This document shows, piece by piece, positions 1 to 11,179 of a stretch of 64,000 bases of DNA. The notes under the pieces are model-generated. The model searched no databases. It was not told where the DNA came from and saw only the letters and a program-made list of their open reading frames with translations. A program made the position numbers and the translations under genes. Each line of letters begins with the position of its first letter. Within the stretch, counting starts at the first letter, position 1. Origin of the DNA: Clytia hemisphaerica (lineage: Eukaryota > Cnidaria > Hydrozoa > Leptothecata > Clytiidae); assembly GCA_902728285.1 (NCBI GenBank), contig CACVBU010000572.1:520770-584769 (forward strand), in the 5' to 3' direction.

Positions 1-793
1 CCTCCCGGGGTTTGTATAATCGTTGACAGATGGCTAATCGTTGACTAAACACGCAGCAGTAACATTCCAATTCAATGTAACTTCTTTACTACAAAATTTC
101 CTAAAGGTTTCATATTTACTAAAGTGTCCCCGTTTCATATCAGTATATCAGACACATGTTTCATATCAGGACTTTTCTTTTTTACGCTTTTTTTCTGAGG
201 TGAATTTCACAGAATTTGATAAGAATACAGTCAAACTGCTTCCTTTGTTAGAGATAAATTGAAGCTTTGAGGAAGAAATGTAATTTTAACCCAAATTTTC
301 ACTCAAAAGTCCAAAACTCTCAAATTGATCAATCTCATGTTTGTGAAAAAGGCAAGTCTCAAAAAAGTAAGAATACGTTAAGAACATTTCACCCTCAATT
401 TTGGCACTTTCTTAAGAATACTTGACCCTCATCCAAAGTACACTCTTATAAAAGAAAAAGCGTGTATTGGGTTGATATCTGTTGATACCATAAGCAAAAA
501 TGTTTTTCTTTTCCTCTTTCTGACCAGTCTTGCTCCACATCCGTGTCAATTCAATGCGAAAAAGCTTGTAAATTAAAATTGATATCACTCTTATTTAAAA
601 ACAAAACTTTTTAGTAAAAAAAGCCTATAATTCTAGTCTAGGACTGTACCAAGGATTGCGAGGGTTAGGTCCTTAAAAAATTCAAAAATACATACAAAAG
701 AATCAGCACCAGTAGCAAACTAATGAAAGCAGTTTTAATACATGGTAATATTTTATGGGAAGGAGAAAAAGTTTACTTTTACATAATACTGTA
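1..793. other. AT-rich intergenic sequence, no gene seen
   Basis: No reading frame here has codon structure or a motif I recognise. The 73-codon frame near the left edge has no recognisable domain and is probably chance. The sequence is AT-rich with many short A and T runs. Confidence 0.6.
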
Positions 794-1030
794 CACGTTT
801 TTTTAATAAGAACATCAAAAATATTTGAAGCCTTCGAATGCTCTTAACTTTTTTGAGTTTTAAACCTAAGCCTAAAAGTGTTCTTACCAAGTTCTTATTC
901 TAAGCATTCAATTTTCTGGGTATTTTTGTCTAGTTTTCTAAGAAATCGGCTGTTTTAGAGTTTACAAATCCTTCTTAACATTTTGGTTATGAAGCCTTAT
1001 TCTTATATAGTTTGTTCTTATAAAAAGACG
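794..1030. repeat. MITE copy 1, TA-flanked, CACGTTTTT termini
   Basis: A short non-coding element whose left end (CACGTTTTTTTAATAAG) and right end (CTTATAAAAAGACG) are inverted complements. TA dinucleotides lie immediately outside both ends, as expected for a Tc1/mariner-type insertion. The interior shares words with the other copies (TATATAGTTTGTTCTTATA, AAGCCTTCGA). It has no coding capacity, so it is presumably mobilised in trans. Confidence 0.65.
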
Positions 1031-1451
1031 TAACATAAAATCATGATGTGTTTACCTGAGTTCTTGTTCGTAGAGACAATACGTTCTGTTGTTGGTATTC
1101 TTGCAAAAAGTACAGATAGTTTTGCTGAGAAGCTGTTTTGCGAAATGAAACTTTTCCCATTCACACGACGAAATCTATAATGAATCAAATTAAAACAACA
1201 TAAACTACATGACTCTCTTAAAATGATAAAGACATAGAAATTGATTAATACTCTACTGAGAGTTTTGAAGAAATTTGGTTTAATGAGTATAATCCTATTT
1301 ACCTTTACATTGTCAAGGTATTTTTGATAATTCAAACAAATCAATTTCCGAATTAAAAAACAATTTTTGAGTAGTATGTCCCTCGTGATAAAATACTGGA
1401 TAGTCACACAGATTACTAATCCCTATCAACACATCAAGATGACTCTGAATA

Positions 1452-1700
1452 CACGTTTTTGTATAAGAGCATCTAAAAATTTTGAAGCCTTGAGATGTTC
1501 TTAACTTTTTGGGTTTCAAGTCTAAAAATTATTCTTAACATGCTCTTATTTTCGCCATTTTTTGAGTACTTTTGTCCGTTTTTCTAAGAAATTGGGTATT
1601 TTAGAGTCCTCAAAGTCTTAAAATGTTCTTAACTTGTTCTTAACATATTGGCCATCGAAGCCTTATGTTCCTATATAGTTTGTTCTTATAAAAAAACGTG
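1452..1700. repeat. MITE copy 2 of the TA-flanked CACGTTTTT family
   Basis: Same termini and internal words as the copy at 794-1030: CACGTTTTTGTATAAGAG on the left and TTATAAAAAAACGTG on the right, flanked by TA. The minus-strand frames that cover it are by-products of the repeat and show no domain. Confidence 0.65.
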
Positions 1701-1855
1701 TACTTTCTGTCTTAGACTCTAGACTTTACACACACCAAGAATAAACAATTTATTTTCTTGCCTCTTAAAAACTGAAGCCAACAAAAATATCAGAATATTG
1801 GAATATGAAAGGACCCTTGTCCCAAATGCGATAAGTGCTAAAGTAACGGTCATTA

Positions 1856-2017
1856 CACGTTTTTTTTATGGGAACAAACTATATAAGCACAAAAGACTTG
1901 TTAAGAACATTTTAAGGCTTTGTGGACTCAAAAAAATTTTAAAAATGGTCACAAAATGGTGAAAATAAGAACATCCAAAGGCTTCAAAAATTGTAGATGT
2001 TCTTATAAAAAAACGTG
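1856..2017. repeat. MITE copy 3 of the TA-flanked CACGTTTTT family (short)
   Basis: A 162-bp copy in the opposite internal orientation to copies 1 and 2. The GAACAAACTATATAAG word comes first and the GGCTTCAAAAATTG word last. Ends are CACGTTTTTTTTATG and TTATAAAAAAACGTG, each followed by TA. The flanking CATTA/TAATG also pair, so the termini extend into near-palindromic flanks. Confidence 0.65.
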
Positions 2018-2546
2018 TAATGGATCATACTGTACCTTGAAAAGATTTGTTGCTACTTCTGAAACGTTATGTAAGATCAACCCTAATAAAGAAGGACAAA
2101 AAATATCATTATGTGAAAATTGTGCAAAAAAGATTTCGTGTATCGAGTCATCTGAATGAAGGTTTGACCTAAAACGAATTAGAAATAGTCAAATCGTCAA
2201 AAAAACAAGTCTCTGTCCGTCACAATCTAGAAAAGGTTACTCAAAATTCGTGTTGATCTTTTTTTCAGTACAATATTATTCTTTTTGATAGAGTATTTGT
2301 GGAAATAAAAAAAAAGCTTATAAAAATGTCATATGGTGTTGGGATGGTAAAGTATCGATTATCAAATTCAAAACTTGACAATAGATTACATCATCTTAAC
2401 GACTTGCAATGATAACAATATATTTTAATCTCATATTTTCTGAGTAGCCTTCAGATTAGCATCATCGATTGATTTTCGTACAAAGCTTGCTAGCAAATCT
2501 TAAAAATGAGATTGTTAGATTTTGAATGTTCAAATTCTAATTTTTA
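2018..2546. other. Intergenic, no feature seen
   Basis: AT-rich sequence between two MITEs. The small frame at 1920-2159 is largely MITE-derived. I see no splice-flanked exon and no RNA-gene promoter boxes. Confidence 0.5.
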
Positions 2547-2831
2547 CTCTCGGGTACCTAATAGCCAAGGGGGTTGGAATAAGCAGGGGGGTTGGAAAAA
2601 ATCTCAAAACTTAATAAGCGGGGGGGGGGGGGTTGGAATAAAAATGTTCTGGGTGGAAAATTTTTAAAAAGGAGGCTAATACAGCAGAATTAGGACAAAA
2701 GAGGGAACTTTCAAAAACATTTTTCAAAAATTAATAAGCGGGGGGGGGGGGGGGGAATAAGAATGTCCTGGGTGGAAAATTTTCGAAAAATTAATTAGCG
2801 GGGGGGGGGACGGCTATTAGGTACCCGGGAG
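2547..2831. repeat. MITE with CTCYCGGGTACCTAATAGCC termini and G-tracts
   Basis: Inverted ends: CTCTCGGGTACCTAATAGCC on the left and GGCTATTAGGTACCCGGGAG on the right, with TA outside both. The interior repeats GGGGG-TTGGAATAA about three times, with G-runs of 9-14 bases separated by stretches that contain TGTCCTGGGTGGAAAATTTT or TGTTCTGGGTGGAAAATTTT. No coding. A half copy of the same left end lies at 5557-5612. Confidence 0.6.
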
Positions 2832-3174
2832 TAATAAGCAAGTACAGACGATATTTGCAAAAAAGTAAGCACTAACTACCCTACTAGAAAAGAATTCAGT
2901 TTGAAAGAATTTGAGCTCAACTTCAACAGCTTTCACGGTAACGAGAAAACAACCTAACATTATTGAGCATGAACTACTTTCGACCAAAATCTTTCATAAA
3001 ATTTCACGAGCAGGTAGATATTAAAAAATGGCATTTCATCGACACCTCATAATCACAAAGGTAATATTTTTCTGAAAAACTGTTGAAATATAATGTATCA
3101 GACTAAGTCTGTTGAAATATAATGTTTCTTAAGTCACGTAAAGATAATAAACCTAAGACAAGAAAGGTGTGGTA

Positions 3175-3392
3175 CACGTTTTTTTATAAGAACAAACTAT
3201 ATAAGAACATAAGGCTTCGATGGCCAAAATGTTAAGAATATCACGGACTCTAAAACACCCGATTTCTTCAGAAAATGGACAAAAATACTCAAAAAATGGC
3301 GAAAATAAGAACATGTTAAGAACCTTTTTAGGCTAAATCAAAAAGATAAGAACATCCGAAGGCTTCAAAAATGTTCTTATTAAAAAAACGTT
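3175..3392. repeat. MITE copy 4 of the TA-flanked CACGTTTTT family
   Basis: Left end CACGTTTTTTTATAAGAAC and right end TTCTTATTAAAAAAACG form an inverted pair with TA on both sides. The interior carries ACTATATAAGAACATAAGGC and a CCGAAGGCTTCAAAAATG block like the neighbours. With copies 1-3 this is the densest cluster of the family in the window. Confidence 0.65.
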
Positions 3393-3730
3393 TAGATTTT
3401 GAGTTAACGATAAAGATAACTGTAAGAAACTCCAAACAAAACAAATTTCTCATTTTCTTGCTAAATATTTGCAGTAAGTTTTTATATTCTACAAACCTTT
3501 AAAGAACGATATAGTTCAATGTAGTGGAGGTCAAGCATTTATGTCGAGAAGAAACTTCAAAACAACAAATGAAATTATCATTTTATCTTTAGGGTTGGCC
3601 TTGGAAACGATTAACATTAAAGCTCTTTTTTGGAATCGATGAAAGCAAATAATACTAGGAAAGCTACTCACAATCAAGTACAGTACAAGAGATTTACTTG
3701 AATATGAAAAAAAGAAAAAGAAAATACTAA

Positions 3731-5292
3731 TTAGGTAGTGGGAGGCTTAGAAACCACTTTTGCACCGATTCTTAAAACCATATTAGCTAATTGAAAAGCA
3801 GAAGAGATGATATGAATGAACATTTCTTCTGACTCAAAAACATCTGCTTCACGTCCATAAAAATCTTCTTGTACATCACTAGGTTTGTAATTTGTAAGAT
3901 AAGAATTATTGTTAAGCTCAAGAAAATTGACAAACTCCATCGTAGAGCTTTTCTTGACAATTCCACAACAACAGGTTGGAGAACCAGTTATCCAATGATG
4001 ATGGAAGGTTAAGTCAATGCAATGATGGAGAGTATCTGTTCTTGATACAGCTTGACACAGCTTTAATAACGATGTAACATAAACACGAAAATGTGTCATG
4101 GTGCCGTGCTCCTTCACCATCTTCATAAGGAGTCGAGTTATGGAGCATCCTCCACCGTATAAAACGTTTTCCGTTTTAGAAACCGTATCCAAGGCTGTCA
4201 AGGTTTGTTCATAACAAATATCTAAAGCGTTCAAGCGAATTTCGTCTTCAGCACATAAAATAACTGTCTTTTTATTTGCGGTACGTTCACATTTTCCAAC
4301 CTAAGAAAGTTCTTTTCAATCAGATTAACACGCTTTGCTAAAGAAATGTGTCCCAAATAAGATGAAAGGTCAGTTTCTGAAAGATTATTAACAGCAATGC
4401 ACTGACAGATTGTCTCCAGTTTTTTCATACAAGCTTTGCCAACTCGATCAATACAGTAAATAGCATTGTCTTTGAACCATTTCTTAGCTCTTGGGTGTAT
4501 CACTTTTTGACAAACAATTAGTTGCACTAAACCATGCATTAAGCGGCAAGTCCTCAATACATTTCCATTTAGTAAACTTTCCTTTAAATCACTTCTTGAT
4601 TCAACTTGATAATCAAACTTTGACCCTCCTTCCAAAACTTCTTCACTATCAAGGGCAATCGAGACAGAATAAAGAATAACCTTCACATCAGTGAGTTCAT
4701 TTGGGAAATTCGTATATTGTTCCAGACGCAACATTAAACCATCATTAAGGCTCGTTTTTAAAATAGCCTCGTTTTCAAGTTTAATCACGTGACTATTGTT
4801 CCAGAAATTGTCCATAGTAAAAACACGTGCAAATGTCAAACATAAATGTTTAGATTCTTCTCGTGTAAGCAACAGTTTAGACATCAAGATTGGACGAATT
4901 ATTTTTGTGACATCACTAAACCGTCCGATATTACATTTGACCGAAAGTGTCCGAATTTCTCTAACACAAGTACTCAAAATCAACTCGTTGTTATCCATTA
5001 CAGTTCCAATGGGGACATCAAATTTCAAGTATTCTTGAATAAGAATTGTCGCTAAAATTCCCATAGCTGATCCACCATTTTTGTAACGTTCATTTTGCTG
5101 TCGTAGGAAACCAAACATAAGATTGATGACGTCATCCGTTGGAGTAATAGAATGATACAGCTCAAATGCAGAGCATACTAGTTTATTATTGATAGCAATG
5201 TGTTGACTTGATGGACCATGCAAATGTGACAACATTTTGTACAGGTTGGAAAGTTTCTCTTGACAATGTACATCATTGGAAATGGATGCCAT
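3731..5292 (-). CDS. MKKS: MKKS/BBS6-like chaperonin (group II chaperonin-related), one frameshift
   Basis: Probable McKusick-Kaufman/BBS6 protein. In the known family it works with BBS10, BBS12 and CCT in assembling the BBSome at the ciliary base. The 353-codon frame (5292-4231) carries the motif VCQKVIHP at residues 260-267, which I recognise from vertebrate MKKS, followed by an IDRVG block. It also has an LTREESKHL helix near 142-150 that resembles the vertebrate LTRKE region. The frame then breaks near 4285. The next frame down to 3731 continues the family with the glycine signature LYGGGCS and a chaperonin-like C-terminal helix ending at TAA. It therefore looks full length (about 520 residues, vertebrate about 570) with a single-base shift, and no GT-AG intron explains the break. 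No classical ATP-site GDGTT motif is visible, as expected for MKKS. No intron interrupts the coding region. Confidence 0.8.
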
Positions 5293-5556
5293 TTGATGGT
5301 AAAAGGTTTTACACCGATAAATTTTAACGCAGCTTCATTGCTAAAATGAAATAAAAATTAAACAATTATATACTAAACCATTCTCTGTTTTATATGAGAT
5401 CCTTATTGGGAGCAAAGTAACAGCGAGTAGAGACAGGAGAATCTTCATTAGAAAAGTCAATATGCCGCTTCAAAAGAAATATTTTCAGGGGTCATTTAAG
5501 TATCATTGGATGCACTCTTGCTGAAGCTCAACAATGTAATTTTGTAAAAGTGCGTA
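5293..5556. other. Upstream region of the MKKS-like gene
   Basis: Contains no recognisable exon. A TTGCTAAAATG run precedes the start on the minus strand. Any promoter or 5' UTR would lie here, but no specific element can be supported. Confidence 0.35.
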
Positions 5557-5612
5557 CTCTCAGGTACCTAATAGCCGGGGGGTTTGGAATAAGCGGCCGG
5601 TTTGGAAAAAAT
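5557..5612. repeat. Truncated copy of the CGGGTACCTAATAGCC MITE
   Basis: CTCTCAGGTACCTAATAGCC followed by a G-run, TTTGGAATAAGCGG and TTTGGAAAAAATCTCAAA. This matches the left end of the element at 2547. The right half is absent, so this is a solo end. Confidence 0.55.
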
Positions 5613-5892
5613 CTCAAAGTAAAAGTTTGTAAGAGATCAGAATCCGACCTACAGATGGATATTCATATTGGCCCAAAAATTTAGTTCTGTTAACTTATTT
5701 ATTCCTTCACATAATTCAAAGATTATATTAAGTGATTTATGCAAAATAAATATGAAAAATAAAAAGTATTGAAAATAATACCTGTAAGTAAAAAAAAGCA
5801 ATTAATATTTTTAAAAATAAAAGTAGTTAAAAAAAAACGTGTTATTAAAAATGCATTTTCATGAGTCAAATAGAATTGCACAAAATATTATT

Positions 5893-6169
5893 CCGGAGGA
5901 GGAGGATAGCTGGCGGGTATGTGCCGCAGGATTTCGACCCTCGGACCCTTAGAGGAACTAAAAAGAAGGAAAATTTTTTATGGATTTTACGACCCTAATT
6001 AAGAATAATTTGACCATTTTGATCTAATAAGGGGCAAAAAGTTAAAAGTTCCCTATTCTATTTATTTCTGATTATTTCCAACCCTCAAAAAGACTTCAAG
6101 GTTTGAAAAAGGCACCCTTAAAGGCGCCAGATACATGTACTCTTCAATTGCCTAGGTACCCCCACCGGG
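5893..6169. repeat. Degenerate copy of the C/G-tract MITE family (relative of 34879 and 48070)
   Basis: The left end (CCGGAGGAGGAGG, then GGGTATGTGCCGC) and the right end (CCTAGGTACCCCCACCGG) recall the better-preserved elements at 34879-35320 and 48070-48412. Those begin with CCGGGGGGGTACTTAGG and hold GGTATGTGC near the left end. The inner GACCCTTAGAGG and ACCCTTAAAGG words also match. It is diverged and no target duplication is visible. Confidence 0.4.
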
Positions 6170-6319
6170 ATTAGCAAAAGTGAAAAAACTTTTAAAATTA
6201 ACGAACGAATCAATAAACAAATTAGGGTAATATCATTGGGAAAGACAAACCTGGGTAGGTATTTATTTTATACTTTCTAACTTGTGCAGTGTATTGAACA
6301 TTAAAAAGTAGAGGAAATA

Positions 6320-6599
6320 CACGTTTGTTTTTAAGAAACTAGTTTTACCAAGCCAGCCTCAATGTTTCTTAAGAAATCGGCCTTTTTGACATAATCAGCC
6401 TAATTTTCATGCAATTAAAAATAAACATTTTTATAAATAAATATTTGTTTTGATTGGAAAGTCCTTTAAAAAAAAACGAATTAAAAAAATGTTATTTTCT
6501 CATTCTCAGCCTCAGCATTATATTCTTAGATGTTTCTTAGTTTTTAAGCATTCTGAGCCTCATGTTTCTTAAAAGTGTGTTTCTTAAAAAAAAAACGTG
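6320..6599. repeat. TA-flanked MITE, longer relative of the CACGTTTTT family
   Basis: Left CACGTTTGTTTTTAAGAAAC and right GTTTCTTAAAAAAAAAACGTG are inverted ends. TA lies outside both. The interior repeats the word TGTTTCTTAAG and CAGCCTCA several times and differs from the 0.8-3.4 kb copies, so this is a subfamily. A solo right end of the same type is at about 9758-9784. Confidence 0.5.
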
Positions 6600-6701
6600 T
6601 AGTTATCTTAAAACAATAATCCCATACCAAAGGTCACTAAAAACAAAAAAATAATCGCTTGACAGCCCATCATTTTAACAAAACGTTCAATCCATCCACC
6701 A

Positions 6702-7370
6702 TCAATCATCACACGATTGGTCAGTTTTCATAAAACATGGTACATAACATTTCCATTTAAACGGTACCGAAAACCAATACGACAAACGATACCTGCGTTT
6801 CAACAAGCCAATATATTTCTCGGGCACGGCAACTTGAATACCAACAAATTCCAAGATAGTTCGTTTTCCAATAAACTCTTTAGGGATATATTCTAACTTA
6901 TGACTAATCTTGGTTATTAGACCATCTTTGACCCAGCTTGGGTAATATTTGGTGTAAGTATTTTCATGCTCAGTCCAACGCACGAGGTCAACAGATGCGG
7001 ATCCATAAGTTGCTATCATGGTGTTAGCAGATACTCCTCGGTTATTTATATCACGTAAAGCCTCACTTACATTAGGATCATCCTTAAGGAAAGAGACATC
7101 CCCGTCTCCATCCCAAGGGATAATACCATGGTAACGAACTGCACCTAGCAACGAGCCATAATCTAACCAATAGAAAACCTTATTTTTCTCAAATGATGAT
7201 ATAATGATTTTCAGTAAAATTTCAAGATCTTTTTTCGATTGTTCACTGAGATAGCAGTCTGTATTATACTGGTCAGTAATTGATGGGAGTAATTTGAAAT
7301 GAACCCATGCTAACAATATTAACAATAAAACTAAAACCAGATAGCATCTTCTATGTTTTATTCGAATCAT
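6702..7370 (-). CDS. LicD/fukutin-family type II membrane phosphotransferase-like protein
   Basis: A single-exon 222-residue protein. Residues 10-24 are a hydrophobic stretch right after a basic N-terminus (IRIKHRR), so it is probably a Golgi/ER type II membrane protein with a lumenal catalytic domain. Residues 68-92 hold the family signature YWLDYGSLLGAVRYHG then IPWDGDGDV. This is the nucleotidyltransferase-fold glycine loop and acidic metal-binding cluster seen in LicD, fukutin and FKRP, which transfer phosphocholine or ribitol phosphate to glycans. The substrate cannot be inferred. The ATG at 7370 is chosen because it directly precedes the membrane anchor. The protein is short compared with fukutin (about 460 residues) and resembles the many compact LicD-like proteins of invertebrates. 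It is intact, with no frameshift. Confidence 0.75.
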   Translation of the reverse strand: MIRIKHRRCYLVLVLLLILLAWVHFKLLPSITDQYNTDCYLSEQSKKDLEILLKIIISSFEKNKVFYWLDYGSLLGAVRYHGIIPWDGDGDVSFLKDDPNVSEALRDINNRGVSANTMIATYGSASVDLVRWTEHENTYTKYYPSWVKDGLITKISHKLEYIPKEFIGKRTILEFVGIQVAVPEKYIGLLKRRYRLSYWFSVPFKWKCYVPCFMKTDQSCDD

Positions 7371-7797
7371 TCTTTTTCATGTTCGTTCTTTTTTTTTCTT
7401 TTTTTGACTGAAAATAAAGAAAAGATTAACAAGTGAGTTAAAGTAACAACACAAAAATAGACAGCTTTTGCTAAAGGTTACTAGCCCCTAGAGGAAGCTA
7501 GCTATGCGAGGTGACGGGAAAAAAGGACAAAGTTAAGAAATCACCTTCAAAAAATCACAGGATGTGCATTTTCGGAAATTAATCCTATCATGATTTTGAG
7601 GCTGATGTTTTTTTAAGAGCACTAGAATTAATAAGTAGCTATATTGGCTACTCAAACATTAGCGACAAAAGTTCAAAAAACAGTTCCCTCATATTATTTT
7701 AGAACAGATAAATAACCGTAAATCTATCAGATAAGCTGAAAGTACTAATACGAAGTGAATGAACCAGACAAAGAAATCAAAGCTTATCCTATCACCA
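7371..7797. other. Intergenic between the LicD-like and CARF-like genes
   Basis: Both neighbours are on the minus strand, so this stretch would hold the 3' end of the CARF-like gene and the upstream region of the LicD-like gene. A polypyrimidine run (TTCTTTTTTTTTCTTTTTTTG) lies just upstream of the LicD-like ATG. No further gene is seen. Confidence 0.4.
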
Positions 7798-10700
7798 TTA
7801 AGTAGTTGGAGGATCTACTGAGCTATTCTTTTCTTCCAATAAAACATGTATCATGTTCGTTAACACTTGGAATTCTTGTGGATTCAAATTATGTTGTCTT
7901 ATAACATCTTCGTCTATATTAGGAGGGTCTTCTTCTTCAATAGTCGTGGAGCTCGTTCCAGGCTCCTCCTCCTCATTTTCAGTATGATGATGTGGAACTA
8001 ACATTTCATTTTTCGTTAAACTTGGATGCTCTATAAAAAGTTGTACTTCATTTTCACTGCCTGGCTGTCTTTCAACAACTAAGTCCTGTTTTATCGTCTT
8101 AATATTCTGTCCATCATTATGTGTAGGTTTAGAATGTTGTCCGTCCTCCTCATGGTCAGTCTTAGCAACTACTATATGTTGATGGTGATGATGATGTTCT
8201 TCTTGTTGAGTATCTGAACCAACACTCAAAACACTGTTACGCACTTGATCTTTCTCTTGTATAGCAAGTATCATGTATTTCTTGATCTCTTCCAAATTTG
8301 AATGTAAATCTTTCATAACACTTTCCTCGTTTTCCATCAAGTAAGTTAAAGTTTTGACTTCATCTAATAAGTCACGTGTCTTTTCTCCCCAGCATATTGG
8401 AGGTTTAGGAGGTGGTTTCCGCACTTTATGTGTAATTTGAGTTGCAGGAGGACTAGGTCGTTCAGGATTACGGATGACTTGGATGACCTCCTGAGAGAAG
8501 GAAATAAAATAGAGTATTATCACAGTATCTTTGAAACTAAAAGAGTGATCACACTCCACGAAATAACAATATCAATTGACAAAATTATTCTAAATGACAA
8601 AAATTGACATTAAAAAAATGCTCTACTGTACCTTCTAAGTATGAAACTTATTACTAATAAATTCAAACACAACAAAAATGCTAGATACACTCAAATCAAA
8701 AGTTCAGAAATAATTAGTGATATTTTCTATTTGTGTTTTTTTCAATTACCATATTAGGATGGTTGACATGCTCTTCTGCAGGTGGAATCATTAGAATGAA
8801 ACTTTTCTTGAAATTTGCCAAGGTACGATTTTTGATTGCTTTCCTTAATAGCTTTGACCCAGTCTCTCTTTTCCATTTAGTGTCACCTGTTATCTTAAAA
8901 AAGAACAGAAAATAAACAGAGTAAATGGTAATTCTTATTGCGAAAAAAATTGATATTGATCTTGGCTTAACAGAAAGATACATAGAAGAAATCATTATTG
9001 CTTCAAACCAGGAAAATGAACTAGATTATTTGATAAAGAAATCTTACTGTATGGTCAGGGAAATGAACCAGTTCTTTAACCACAACCTGACAGGGACAGT
9101 TATTTTTGACAGTCATGCGAATACTTCTTGGATTTTTATATGGTTTATCAGCTTCAGCTTTCTAAAAATTATAGAATCATATATCTCAATATAATGAATA
9201 AAAGAAAACTGCTAGAGGACAATACTCTGTTGGATTGACCAGCTTGAAGATGCAAAAATAAAAAAATTGACACCCCTCATCTCAAAGTGTTAAAATATCT
9301 GCCTACACAGGCAGGGAGGGTGAAAAAAACTACTTTTTTAGTGAAGGAAATGGGCAATGAAGTTAGTGAATTTATAAAGTTTACTCTCTAGGTTCACGCT
9401 ACTGCTAGACACTAAAACCTACTTGTCATCTTAAGAAAATTATGAAACTTTCAATTTACTTTGAAATAATTACCTGAGCCAACCTTCTCTTCTTTGGTAC
9501 AATATTTCGATCTTTTCCAAAGTGACAATCCAATTTTTTAGTTCCCAGAATAATAAAAGGAACTCCACTGAAAGTGATTGTTTCGTCATTCCACATGATT
9601 TTGTGGGTCTTCTCATAAAAATCTATAGAAACAAGTGATACTTTTATGGACCTACCTGGTTATGCATTTAACACATTATATAATTGATATATATGTGAGC
9701 ATGACCATTAAACCATCATTCAGAACACAAATAGTGACAATCTATTAAAATTAGTCGTTTGTTTCTTAAAAAAAAAAACGTTTAGAAACCAAACTTTCAT
9801 GCTCTTGAAATATTCTTTCATATTCAAGACTTCGTTAGCAAAAAAACATATCTCATCAAAAAAATGAGTAATTTGGCTAAGAACATTGATGTATGCTTAT
9901 TAATAGTGATTCTTATAGATAAAGATGCGTTTTTTGAGCTGATAAATTCTTTTTTTACAAAAATGTGCTTGAGCCATCTTTTACCTACTTTCATGCAAAA
10001 AATCAGGAAAAAAACAATGATCCAATATTTCACAAAGTCCAAAAAACCCTTTTTAGCTGTTTTTGCTGAAATTTAACCAAAAATTTTGTTTCCAAAAATC
10101 GACCTCCGTCACATTCGACGGTTTATAGTTATGCATCTTTGTGTAAAAAATCATAAAGAATGAAAAAGCCATTCTCAAGAAAAAGCTAATACCTAAGTAA
10201 TTGATAATGTGCTTATAAAAAAATATCGAATTTGGCCAGTTTTTCTATAAAAACACGCCAAGCAACCAAAATTTCATGTGTAAAAACACATATTAATTAT
10301 TATTTAAAAGTAAGCCCTCGTGAGCAAAAAAAACATCTATCTCATAAAAAAATTGAGTAATTTGACTAAGAACATTGATGTATGCTTATTAATAGTGAAT
10401 CTTGAAGACAAACATGGGTTTTTTTGAGCCAAAAAATTTTTTTTGCAAAAATCTGCTTGAGCCACCTATGATGGTACCCTACTTTCATGCAAAAAATCAG
10501 AAAAAATTAATGTTTCAATTTTTCACGAAGTCCAAAAAACCTGTTTTTTAGCCGTTTATTGCCCCAAATTTGCCCAAAAATTTTTATTTTCGAAAATCAG
10601 GCTCCTTCACATTCGAGGGTTTATAGTTTATCCCTCTTTGTGCAAAAAATCAGAAAAAACTAATGAGCCAATCTGGAGAAAAAAATATCGTTCTTCAAAG

Positions 10701-11179
10701 CCTGTGAAAAAAGGATTTTGCTTCGGATTTTGCAACTGTTCTGGAACTTACAAGGAAAGGCCAGTTTGGAAGGTGTACAATTGTCTTCTCACTTTGATTT
10801 TAGACTTGAGGGAGCTGCTATGTGAGAGATTCCAGTGCTGAAGCAATCAACTGTATCATACATTGAGGGAATCAAATGACTTTTCCACAATGGACCTTAA
10901 CTTATATACAATGTGCATCCGGACAGTAGTAGTAGTCCTAAGCTAATATGTCAAAGCTAAAAAATTTTAAAAATCAAAAAGTAAAGTAAGTTAAAAATGA
11001 TTACCTGAATTTCCGAAATTCTTTGACTGATACCAGCAAGCATATTTAAAGCCATGTGTCTGTTCATGGTCATGCAATATGTTATTGGTGTCATCGTAGC
11101 TTTCAACATGGTAAATCAAATAATTCTTTTCCTTTTCTCTTGGCTCAATCTTATCATCCTCCAATTCTGATTGTTCCAT
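7798..11179 (-). CDS. CARF-domain (ALS2CR8-type, calcium-responsive transcription factor-like) gene, five exons
   Basis: Five exons with consensus borders and compatible phases on the minus strand: 11179-11005, 9622-9474, 9161-9048, 8893-8750 and 8490-7798. The first junction is phase 1 and the others phase 0. The joined product has, in order: an acidic N-terminus, YACWYQSKNFGNS, the block GVPFIILGTKKLDCHFGKDR, NNCPCQVVVKELVHFPDH, DTKWKRETGSKLLRKAIKN, and PPAEEHVNHPNM. I recognise these as the CARF-type domain of calcium-responsive transcription factor and its invertebrate relatives. A proline-rich linker, a coiled-coil-like stretch and an acidic, His-rich C-terminus follow. Family knowledge suggests a nuclear DNA-binding protein; the calcium response is known only for the vertebrate member. 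No frame lesion is seen in any exon. The start ATG at 11179 is the first in the exon frame downstream of an unpromising AT-rich stretch, and a further 5' exon is possible. Confidence 0.65.
9745..10640. repeat. Imperfect tandem duplication (about 490 bp period) inside the CARF-like gene's first intron
   Basis: A block that contains GAACATTGATGTATGCTTAT occurs at about 9881 and again about 490 bp further on. The downstream words CATGCAAAAAATCAG and TTTATAGTT repeat at the same spacing. The copies have diverged by substitutions and small indels. The frames at 9824-10076 and 10638-10841 are by-products of this repeat and show no domain. Confidence 0.6.

Noticed and set aside
3731-7800. Shared PPTT C-terminal residues of the MKKS-like and CARF-like proteins
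   Set aside because: Only four residues, in unrelated proteins; coincidence is the simplest explanation.
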